DNA from: Liolophura sinensis
Lineage: Eukaryota > Mollusca > Polyplacophora > Chitonida > Chitonidae
Assembly: GCF_032854445.1 (NCBI RefSeq)
Contig: NC_088295.1
Location: 64,091,249-64,155,248 of the forward strand
DNA length: 64,000 nucleotides
Direction: 5' to 3'
Positions 21,988 through 32,432 of this stretch are shown one piece after another; within the stretch, counting starts at the first letter, position 1, and every line of letters begins with the position of its first letter. The position numbers and the translations under genes were made by a program. The notes below the pieces were generated by a model, which saw nothing but the letters and a program-made list of their open reading frames with translations, was not told where the DNA came from and did not search any database.

Positions 21988-24900
21988 GTACCCACCAATA
22001 TAATTCCTTGTGATGGTCCAATACCATTCGATTTGTAGCATTCCTTTTTGTGATGGTTGCTCATCTGTACCATTCCTTTAAAGGGACCACCCCCGGTACC
22101 ATTTATTTTGATGGCCGCTCATTTGTGCCATTCCTTGTGATGGTTGCCCACAGGCACCATCCCTTGTGATAGTTGCCCTAAAGTACCATCCCTTGTGATG
22201 GTTGCCCTAAAGTACCATTCCTTGTGATGGTTGCCCACAGGCACCATCCCTTGTGATAGTTGCCCTAAAGTACCATTCCTTATGATGGTCGCCCATCTGT
22301 GCCATTCCTTAAACGGGACGGCCGTAAGTGGTAAGGTCTGCTAGCAACCTGCGGATGGTCGTGGGTTTCCCCCATGCACTGCCCGGTTTCCACCCACCAT
22401 AATGTTGGCTGTCATATAAGTGAAATATTCTTTGAGTATGGCATAAAACACCAATCAAATAAATAAATAAAAGGGACCACCTCCCCAGTACCATTCCTTG
22501 TGATAATCACCCACTAGTACCATTCCTTGTGATGGTCACCCACCAGCCCCATGGTTGTGATAATCACCGACAAGTACCATTCCTTGTGATGGTCACCCAC
22601 CAGTACCATCCCTTGTTTTGGTCACCCACCAACACCATTTCTTGTGATAATCACCCAATAGTACCATCCCTTGTGATGGTCACCCACCAGTACCATTTCT
22701 TGTGGTGGTCACCCTCCAGTACCATCCCTTGTGATGGTCACCCACCAGTACCATTCCTTGTGATGTTCACCCACCAGGACCATTTCTTGTGGTGGTCACC
22801 CACCAGTACCATCCCTTGTGATGGTCACCCACCAGTACCATTCCTTGTGATGGTCACCCACCAACACCATTCCTTGTGATGGTCACCCACCAACACCATT
22901 CCTTGTGACAGTCACCCACCAGTACCATTCCTTGTGGTGATCACCCACCAGTACCATTCCTTGTGATGATCACCCACCAGTACCATTCCTTGTGATGGTC
23001 ACCCACCAACACCATTCCTTGTGATGGTCACCCACCAACACCATTCCTTGTGACAGTCACCCACCAGTACCATTCCTTGTGGTGATCACCCACCAGTACC
23101 ATTCCTTGTGATGATCACCCACCAGTACCATTCCTTGTGATGGTCACCCACCAACACCATTTCTTGTGATAATCACCCAATAGTACCATCCCTTGTGATG
23201 GTCACCCACCAGTACCATTCCTTGTGATGGTCACCCACCAGTACCATTCTTTGTGATGGTCACCCATGAACACCTATCCTTGTGATAATCACCCACCAGT
23301 ACCATTCTTTGTGATGGTCACCCACGAACACCTATCCTTGTGATAATCACCCACTAGTACCATTCCTTGTGATGGTTGCCTATCTGTACCATTCCTTAAA
23401 AGGGACCACCTCCTCTGTACCATTCCTTGTGATGATCACCCGGCAGTACCATTTCTTGTGATGATCACCTATTAGTACCATTCCCAGTGATAGTCACCCA
23501 CCACTAGAATTCCTCAATAGAGACCACTACCCTGTACCATTCCTTGTGATGGTCACCCACCAGCACCATTTCTTGTGGTGGTCACCCACCAGTACCACTC
23601 CTTGTGATGGTCACCCACCAGCACCATTCCTTGTGATGATCACCTATTAGTACCATTCCCAGTGATAGTCACCCACCACTGGAATTCCTCAATAGAGACC
23701 ACTACCCTGTACCATTCCTTGTGATGGTCACCCACCAATACCATTTCTTGTGGTGGTCACCCACCAGTACCACTCCTTGTGATGGTCACCCACCAGCACC
23801 ATTCCTTGTGACAGTCACCCACCAGTACCATTCCTTGTGGTGATCACCCACCAGTACCATTTCTGGTGGTCACCCACCAGTACCATTCCTTGTGATGGTC
23901 ACCCACCAGTACCATTCCTTGTGGTGATCACCCACCAGTACCATCCCTTGTGATGGTCACCCACCAGTACCATTCCTTGTGATGGTCACCCACCAGTACC
24001 ATTCCTTGTGATGTTTACCCACCAGTACCATTCTTTGTGATGATCACCCACCAGCACCATTCCTTGTGATGATCACCCACCAGTACCATTTCTGATGGTC
24101 ACCCACCAACACCATTCCTTGTGATGGTCACCCACCAACACCATTTCTTGTGATAATCACCCAATAGTACCATCCCTTGTGATGATCACCTACCAGTACC
24201 ATTCCTTGTGATGGTCACCCACCAGTACCATTCCTTGTGGTGGTCACCCACCAGTACCATTCCTTGTGATGGTCACCCACCAGTACCATTTCTGGTGGTC
24301 ACCCACCAGTACCATTCCTTGTGATGTTTACCCACCAGTACCATTCTTTGTGATGATCACCCACCAGCACCATTCCTTGTGATGATCACCCACCAGTACC
24401 ATTTCTGATGGTCACCCACCAACACCATTCCTTGTGATGGTCACCCACCAACACCATTTCTTGTGATAATCACCCAATAGTACCATCCCTTGTGATGATC
24501 ACCCACCAGTACCATTTCTGGTGGTCACCCACCAACACCATTTCTTGTGACAGTCACCCACCAGTACCATTCCTTGTGGTGATCACCCACCAGTACCATT
24601 CCTTGTGATGGTCACCCACCAGTACCATTCCTTGTGATGGTCACCCACCAGTACCATTTTTTGTGATGGTCACCCACCAGCACCATTCCTTGTGACAGTC
24701 ACCCACCAGTACCATTCCGTGTGACAGTCACCCACCAGCACCATTCCTTGTGATGATCACCCACCAGCACCATTCCTTGTGATGATCACCCACCAGTACC
24801 ATTTCTGATGGTGATCACCCACCAGTACCATTTCTGGTGGTCACCCACCAGTACCATTCCTTGTGATGGTCACCCACCAGTACCATTCCTTGTGATGGTC

Positions 24901-25138
24901 ACCCACCAGCACCATTCCTTGTGACAGTCACCCACCAGCACCATTCCTTGTGATAATCACCCAATAGTACCATCCCTTGTGATGGTCACCCACCAGTACC
25001 ATTTCTTGTGGTGATCACCCACCAGTACCATTCCTTGTGGTGGTCACCCACTAGTGCTATTCCTTGTGATGGCTTTCCACCCGTAGTATTTCTTCTTTTG
25101 GTCATTTACATATACCATTTCTTGTGATCATCCTCCCA
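21988..25138. repeat. 29-bp minisatellite, about one hundred units
   Basis: The unit is 29 bases, built from ACCATTCCTTGTGATGG followed by TCACCCACCAGT. Spacing of successive ACCATT motifs confirms the period (22982, 23011, 23040). Units vary mainly at GTGATGG/GTGGTGG/GTGATGA/GTGACAG and at CAGT/CAAC/CAGC. Both ends are degenerate and the middle is homogeneous. Higher-order copies are visible: a five-unit block repeats at 145 bases (GACAG units at 22907 and 23052), and a six-unit block with CCTCAATAGAGACC repeats at about 175 bases (23471, 23646). A family 1 SINE interrupts it at 22320-22469. Because 29 is not a multiple of three, the 116-codon frame at 22529-22879 is not a gene. Confidence 0.97.
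22320..22469 (+). mobile_element. SINE, family 1, 5'-truncated, inside the minisatellite
   Basis: Starts at GGCCGTAAGTGGTAAGG and continues to the ATCAAATAAATAAAT tail. It splits a minisatellite region. Flanks AAACGGGAC (22311-22319) and AAAGGGACC (22470-22478) look like a duplicated target with one base gained or lost. Confidence 0.9.
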
Positions 25139-27660
25139 GAAATTATACCTTGTACTTTACCTGCTTATTGTACTCTACTGTTAAATGATCTCTTGAATAA
25201 TTATGTCATTGGTTTCCAACATTCTCAAAATCATTATTAGTCCATGAATTCTACAATAGAGTAGAAATATGTGAATGAATTTAATTTTGCTGAAGAAAAA
25301 TACTAAAAACAAGAAGAAAGCTGAGATATTTCACATGTATACAGCTTTAAGTGAGACCTCTGCTTGTTGTACTTCTGGCTGGATCCTGGTGCTTTATGGT
25401 TAACACTATAATGAATGAAGTGCAGACTGCCAGTTCTGCCAGAGCTGTATTATCAGTCACCTTGTGAATCTGTGAACCTGTCAACTACCTCAACCTCTAT
25501 AAGTCATTCTTTATCACAAATGTCATGAATGTGCTAATCCAAAGGTGACTGGCCTGAGTAGAAATTAATACCTACCTTCATTACCGAGTAGTTGTTGGGA
25601 AGTGCTACAGGTTTGCTACCAGCCCAATGCCGTCAGCTTCTAATCACGGTATGCTTCAATTACACATTTGTGGTTGTGAAATATCGATGGCAATTAATTC
25701 TGCAACTGCGTAAGGGCCAAAAAAAAAAGCTTCCTTGAGCTGTTGGATAAATAAGACTTTCGACCCATCTCTGGAACTCTGTACTGCTCTTTTCTCAGGG
25801 GTTTTGGTAATAAAGTTAGTCGATTAATTACTGCTTCTCAGGTAATTGTGTATGGCTTTCTAGTTTTGTGACTGTACATGTACCTGGCAAATGCCCTACA
25901 AACAGTGGAACTGAGCCATCAAATAGTGTACACTTTTTCAGAATTTACATTTCTGGTGTCGTCTTCCACATGACAGTTAGCAAACATATTACTCACAATA
26001 CGAAGGACAATTAAATGTAATTTTTTGGCACAAGAAAAGCATATAAAGTTTAAATGTGAAGAAGTGTTCAAAGGCAAAGTTCTGGGACACATTTTGTTTT
26101 CATAATGAATGCGATATTTATATTTTTCTTATCTGCTTACTGTTTGTTCATTTCAATTTTACCTCGAACATTGTATTTTGGTCATATAACAAAGAATTAT
26201 GTCATCTTTAATTCAACTGCCCACTTGACTTTAATGAGATTTCACACTGGATCAGTTCAGCCTTCATATAAGTAAATAAATACATTTGGAAACTTTGGGG
26301 TGTGGTACATGTACCTGAAGATTATTTTCAAACCTGGCTCCATTGTACTGGTGAAAAATTGTGAAGTACGGTACATGTAGAGCAGTAAACACCAATCACT
26401 TAAAAGAAAAATCAACAAACGATATAACCTTGGTTATTTTCAAATGTGGGAACAAAGTTAAACAGCCATGTTTTTTTCTGACCTACTGTGTAACTACAAA
26501 GTGTCTTTAATCTAAGGGATGCACCATGTTAGATAAACTGAAAACATGATGTCACATCACTCACACCTAACGTAAATATGATTAAAGGCAGAACATGGTA
26601 TTTCTGAATATTGAATCGACTCGCACCTAATCAATTCAAATTGATAACCTGGACTAGTATTAGATTTTCTCATTGTGTGTGATTTTACATCTACTTTCAA
26701 ACTGCAAAATCTTGGTTATGCAACATCTGCAAAATAGACAGTTATGCCTATGAAACTATATGTGGTGTACTTTATCGATACATGCATGTATATTTATATA
26801 CATTTGTTCTAATTTTGTCTTCTCTTTAATAAAAATAAGAAATAAACAGATCTATGTGCACTGGTACTACATGGTACCTAGAAATGTGGCCGAGGAAGGG
26901 GGTATTACCCAGGGTTGCCCAGCTTCTTCCACACATGAAAACTTGAATATAATTGTGTGAGTTAAATATTTTGAGTATGACCATTATCTAGCATCTTGCA
27001 TCATCTAGCAAAAAATAAATTTATTTAACCTTATGCTAATATTTTGCCAGAACAGAAGAACTTGCTTGTTGGGTTGACTATATTGTCAGGGGGGACAACT
27101 CATACTATACCAATAGAAAGAGTGTTTAATGTGCATGCAGCTTATGGTAAACATCAGGTCAGTCATCAGTCAGAGTGTAAACCTGTCAGAATTTGAATAT
27201 GAGGTTGCCATAAGGACAGGTCGGAAGGCAGGGTAATATCCTTAGTTGTGATAACTGTCAATGTGTAATGGTAAAGAAAATGCTCTCAGTGTCCTTATGT
27301 TTAGGAACTTTTTCATGCTTTACAAAAACTGGTTGATCGATGTGATGACAAAACTTCTTTTGTTATGTTGCAGTGTTACAGCAGTCCATTCATGTTCAGG
27401 GACACCATAAAAGTCAAATATATGTGTGTATGTATTTGTGCAATATGAACTACTTAGTGTTGTGTTGATACTTTTTGTCCAGTATTTATATTGCGTATGG
27501 TAACATTTTGTATGGTAATATTATCAATATCATATTTTATACCTAAAGTAATTTGTTGCAGTTTTGCAGAGAGTAATCCTACATGTGTGCACATGCACAT
27601 ATGTACGTATTACTCTTTTTGTATTGCTGTTTAGTTATACGTATGTATTTTTTTTTTTAT
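25139..27660. other. AT-rich non-coding stretch
   Basis: No exon, RNA gene or repeat family was recognised. It contains several TACATGTA motifs. Confidence 0.4.
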
Positions 27661-27785
27661 TTGAGGGGCCTTGGTGTGAGTCCAAGTCCAGCTCATGCTG
27701 TCTTCGTCTCTGGTGTAAAAACAAATATCTTTGATTGGTGCCTTATGCCATTTACAAGAATATTTCACATATACGACAGTGTACA
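27661..27785. mobile_element. Composite of two opposed SINE fragments, family 1
   Basis: Bases 27670-27715 match the B-box region of the plus orientation (GTGAGTCCAAGTCCAGCTCATGCTG, then TCTTCGTCTCTGG). Bases 27725-27780 match the inverted 3' end (TTTGATTGGTGCC, AAGAATATTTCACATATACGAC). Two partial copies in opposite orientation are joined within about 10 bases. Confidence 0.75.
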
Positions 27786-28560
27786 GCGTTATTAATTGTA
27801 GTTAAATACAGAATATCAAAGTTGCAAGTTATAACAACAGAATAGCAGTCCTTGTGGAATCCATGAGATCGTCACTTTATAGCATTGTGAGGGCAAATCT
27901 GTAAGAGTTACCCTACATCAGAATATAAAAAACCTTATCATTATCCAAAACAATTCAAACAGTTTTTGAAATTGTTTCCTGTTATTTTAGTGACTTTATC
28001 ACAAAAAAAGTGAAGAAAAAAAAGAAACAAGAAACAAAAGAAACTGCCAATTAAAAGTTTTTCTCAGAATCTGATAACCTCTCATGTTAAACATTACTTA
28101 GAAACATCCGGTGGTCCCTGGTGTAAATTTATAGCTGTAGAATTATGTATTGGATTGTGTGCTGAGAAATAGTTAGCTCAAGTAATGCTTCCTTGGAAGC
28201 CAGAACAGCCAGTGAAAGTTATTGAATAAGTAATGTCATAATTTTCATTTTGAATCATTAATTGCTGGATCAAAGGGACATAAGCTGTGCATGGATTACT
28301 TATTCATGAACTGAATATCCATGCTTAACATAAATAAAATCTTATTTCTGTGACTATGTAGTTTCGATTATCAGCTTGCTGTTTGTTGGATTAACTAAAA
28401 GAGATGAAATCAAGATCTTACATATCTAATTAGAGGTAATGTATGGATTTTTATTGGTATGCCCTAAGCTTGTATTTAACATGCAAAGGCAATATAATGT
28501 TGTAAATACTTTACACCATCGATCAAATGCATTATTGGTTGGATTACAACAAATGTTACT
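27786..28560. other. AT-rich non-coding stretch
   Basis: Nothing was recognised. Confidence 0.4.
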
Positions 28561-31130
28561 TAAGTATAGATCTCTCCTCAGGATCACTCAGATCCCAGGG
28601 GGTTAGGAGGGGCTCGGTTTTCCTGGGTAGCAGCTCTGCACGGATTAATCCCGTCATAATCATATAATCCCACTGTGAAAACAAGAGGGAGTAAGGACTA
28701 AGTCCTGAGGAAAGTAAAAGATTGGGGAGAAATTGAAGAGCTTGTAGGCCAGGGCTGGTCGGCCGTTCGGCACTTCTCAGGCTATTGATCCGCTTCTCCT
28801 GACTGGTGGTAGACTACTATGCTCAGGCTGTGCTGGTTGTGATTGCTATAGCTGGGCGCAGGAAAAGCTTCTCTTCCCTTCAGTCAGCTCTTACTTTCCA
28901 CTGCCCCCTAGCTCACAACCCCTCAATGTGCTGCCAGCTATAGCTCAGTCAGGCCACTCCACCCTTGGGGTACTATCAAAGCCAGCCGAGTTGGGACTGG
29001 GTAATCTGGTACCCCTATGCCCTGTCTCTTTAAGGCTCTCTAGGTGGGAACAATTTACAGTGTGGCACCACTGATAAATGCCTGTTGATGGTACACAGCA
29101 TAGCAGACCTGTCTGTCCCTGTCTTCCGGAGCACTGATACACTACAAGAGGCGCATGCCAGCTCTCAGAGGTCCTGGGTCCCCTGACATGTGGTTGGTTT
29201 GCGGCATGTAACTAAGACAAGACTCTTGAGGCAGGGGTTTGTATGACTGGAGCAGACACTGGTTTAACTACCTACTACATTTCATTCACTGACAACCATC
29301 AAGAGGGGCCAGAACTTACAGTTGTAAAGGTGGAGTATGTGTTGTTGTTGTTGATTTTGAAAAATCTGTGTGTGTATATTGGCTCTGTCTGATGCATACA
29401 TGTGTTAGGAGTTTCATTTGAAATTGTGTTAGTTGAGACCTGTCAGTAACTCTGCCTCTGGTGATCAGCAGTCTCCAGAGGCTGTGCAGGGAGAGAAAAG
29501 GCTGGGTTTAGTGTAATCATGCTGGACGGCTAGAGCACAAGCTGCTGCCTGGTGACAATTTATAGTATTGAGGAGACAGTATTCTCATACAGACATGTGT
29601 GCCAGATGGACCTCTAGCTGTCTTCATTGATTTCTGAAGGTGATGTGGCTGACAGTTTTCTCCCCGAGTTCTGGTCCCCGCAAAGGCTGGAGGGTGTAAC
29701 AAGCAGACTACTATTGGCCCCTGTGCATCGCCCAGTTCAACACTGGCTTCAACGCAGTTTACTCTGAATGAAATTACCACCACAAATTGAGTAACAGGAC
29801 AGTAACACATATTGGCTGAAAACCAAACCAGATATATCCTGTGAGGTAAGGAAAGGAAAAAACCCTGGGGTGGCAGAGTACAGTGTGGATTGTTTTAGTA
29901 AGCAGATTGTCATTACCCAGTTTATACATCAGAGAGTCCTGCAGGTAATACCTGTGCTGCTAACTCTGGATTCTCGCATCTCCCCTGGGGCAACAACGGG
30001 TGTGATTGCCCAGCAGTATGCAGCCGCCAATGAGGCAGGTTCTTAATCTGCCTGTTTAATTGGCCTGCGATCTTCCAGAGGATTAAACAGTCTTTCCTAA
30101 GAGGATTTCATCCTGGGGTGTCTGGTATTTTATTCCGGATAATCACAGGGTGGGTGACGGCATGGTTCGAGGATAGTTTTACATGTGGAGAGATTAGCTC
30201 ACTGTGCTTTGAATCCAGGAACCGATAGATTGTGTACGGTTCTCTCTGCATGAACTGCAGGATTGTGAAACTGTAAAAAGTGACAAAAGGAATTGTGCTG
30301 CTATTTAACTGGCATGACATTTCATTCCCAAAGGTATTGAAAATAGAGCAAGCCTTGGCTGTTCTAATCTAGGCAAACGGCGGCTGGGCATTAACACCGT
30401 TTTGGAATTCGGCACACAGCCTGGCAACAGATAAACTGGCCGTGAAGTGGAAGCTATGAAAACTCGATGTCCATGACTAGTCAAATCAAAGTGGGTAAGA
30501 GATAAGTCAATTACCTGTGATTACTTACTGACAGTCCTTTACCTGGTCTGAATTATTGATGATTGCATAATGTGTGGCTGTTTCACCTGAGTTGACTAAT
30601 TAATGAAATAGGTCTGGGTGGAGTTAGTCGTGTGTTCACTGGCCCTCCAGGGTGCCAGCTGTGTGCCAGATCGTTGTTGGGGAGGATGCTGTAGCGTGCA
30701 GAATTCAGATTGCACCCACAGTTTTGATGGTGATAAATAACCCAGTATTGACTCCAGTCTAGGACAGTTCATCCAGTTTCCAGTATTTCAGGGGAGTATT
30801 GTTTCCATTGTTCCCCGCAAACCGCTGACTGGAATATATCTTGTTTGACTTGGAAATTACTTGCAGCCCAAACCGCGCTGCAAAATTGCATTAATGAAAT
30901 GTTAGCAGCCATCAGAGTTTTCCTTCATTGCTGAAAAAACCGACACTTGTGCATTTACCAATCAGACCGTTCTGCTGCGTCAGAAGGGAAGAAGAAGAAG
31001 AGTTATCTGACTTGGAAATCGGTGCAGAGGAATTTCGGAGAGATACATATCTGCTAGGTTAACTTGGGTTATTCAGTGTCGGCTGAAACAACTGGAGGAG
31101 GCTCTGTACATGCAGACCACCCTGATATTA
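28561..31130. promoter_or_regulatory. GC-richer block, possible enhancer cluster
   Basis: This 2.5-kb block stands out from its AT-rich surroundings by higher GC and a lack of the usual repeats. Motifs include a palindromic GGATTAATCC (28642-28651) with another TAATCC at 28665 (bicoid/Otx-type sites), TTTAATTGGCC near 30054, ATTGCATTAATGAAATG near 30887, and CACCTG followed by CTAATTAATGAAAT (30584-30608). A strong plus-strand donor (CTGTGAG, GTAAGG) lies near 29846, but all frames before it contain stops, so it could only end an untranslated exon. Regulatory function is inferred from motifs and composition. Some of it could be untranslated leader sequence. Confidence 0.25.
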
Positions 31131-31635
31131 ACTGAAGGGCCTTGTGTCAGCCATGAGCAACTAGCATGGAATGTACATTACCACTACATGTTATTACAGT
31201 CCAGTGAAGGGGAGAGGTAACCAAAGTAGTTCATGTGAGTATGTATTCTTACACGCATCATTAGGTCACAACCAGGTTACGCAACACTGCTGCTGTTATG
31301 GTAACGGATACTACATTTGCTTGAAAAAAATGACACCTGCATACATATCATACAATGTATCCACATCTGCAGTGGGCACAGAGAATATTTGTGTGTGTAT
31401 AGATCGGTAGTGGAAAGGTGTCGTGAAATTTCATCAAACCTCTCCATGAATACCGTGACTAGATTTAACTGTATATTTCTGCTTCATAAAATAAGAATGT
31501 AAAATAAACAAGTTGAATTTGTAGCATTAATCTGTTAATTTAATGATACATTAATAATCAAAACAGCACCATCACTTTATGCTTTTAAGTTGTGGTATTT
31601 GAAAATTTATTTCAATCAGTAAATTGATATAAGCT
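31131..31635. other. AT-rich non-coding stretch
   Basis: No splice-supported frame was seen. Nothing was recognised. Confidence 0.4.
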
Positions 31636-31649
31636 GATATACTGTAGTG

Positions 31650-31934
31650 TATTTATTTATTTATTTATTTATTTATTTATTTGATTGGTGTTTTGGGCCG
31701 TACTCAAGAATATTTCACTTATACGACGGCAGCCAGTATTATGGTGGGTGGAAACCGAGCAGAGCCTGGGGGAAACCCACGACCATCCGCAGGTTGCTGG
31801 CAAACCTTCCCACATACGGCCGGAGAGGAAGCCAGCATTAGCTGGACTTGAACTCACAGCAACCGCATTGGTTGAGAGGCCCCTGGATCATTACGCTACG
31901 CTAGCGCGCTAACCAACTGAGCCACAGAGGCCCC
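31650..31934 (-). mobile_element. tRNA-derived SINE, full length, family 1 (reference copy)
   Basis: This is the best-preserved complete copy. It runs from a TTTATTTATT tail of eight units, through GATTGGTGTTTTGGGCCGTA and the body, to the reverse complement of a full tRNA head (CGCGCTAACCAACTGAGCC, ACAGAGGCCCC). A 14-bp target-site duplication with one mismatch flanks it: GATATACTGTAGTG (31636-31649) and GATATACTGTGGTG (31935-31948). The 60-75-codon frames it contains on both strands are SINE-derived. Confidence 0.96.
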
Positions 31935-32257
31935 GATATACTGTGGTGAGGTATTATTGACTGTTTTCATGTTTTAAAAAGATGGAATTGTATATACTGT
32001 TTATACTTGTTTAATGTTCATGTATTGTTATAGAGGGCCTCTGGGAAGAGCTAATTGTTTATTTTGACAAAGCTACCCTTTTTAAATAAAGGTTTCATTT
32101 ATTCAATATCCTTAGCTATAAAGCAAATTTCAGCTCACGGATAAACTCTTTTTAACGCTGGATTAAAATTGAAATTGGAATACAAACTTCAGAAAATATA
32201 AGCCACTTCTGTAACTTTGTATACTGAATACATTTTGTATCCATATTCCAATGTGGG

Positions 32258-32424
32258 GCTGGCTTACTCTTCGTACGTACGTGGGAAGGTCTGCCAGCAA
32301 CCTGCGGATGGTCATGGGTTCTCCGTGGGCTCTGCCTGGTTTCCTCCCACCATAATACTGGCCGCCGTCGTATAGGTGAAATATTCTTGAGTACAGTGTA
32401 AAACACTATTCAAATAAATAAATA
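32258..32424 (+). mobile_element. SINE, family 1, 5'-truncated
   Basis: Begins around GCTGGCTTACTCTTCG and continues through AACCTGCGGATGGTC and CCTCCCACCATAATACTGG to the CAAATAAATAAAT tail. The target-site duplication is AATGTGGG (32250-32257 and 32425-32432). It lies about 300 bases from the inverted full copy at 31650-31934. Confidence 0.93.
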
Positions 32425-32432
32425 AATGTGGG

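Noticed and set aside
22529-22879. 116-codon plus-strand open frame of repeating histidine-rich peptide
   Set aside because: It is a readthrough of the 29-base minisatellite. The frame stays open only because units falling in the stop-prone phase carry GTGGTGG instead of GTGATGG, and it fails elsewhere in the array.
23468-23810. CRISPR-like array
   Set aside because: The repeats are directly abutting 29-base units without unique spacers, in animal DNA. This is a minisatellite.
29517-29810. 97-codon minus-strand open frame in the GC-richer block
   Set aside because: No splice support, no recognisable domain, and the block looks non-coding. Frames of this length are expected where AT content drops.
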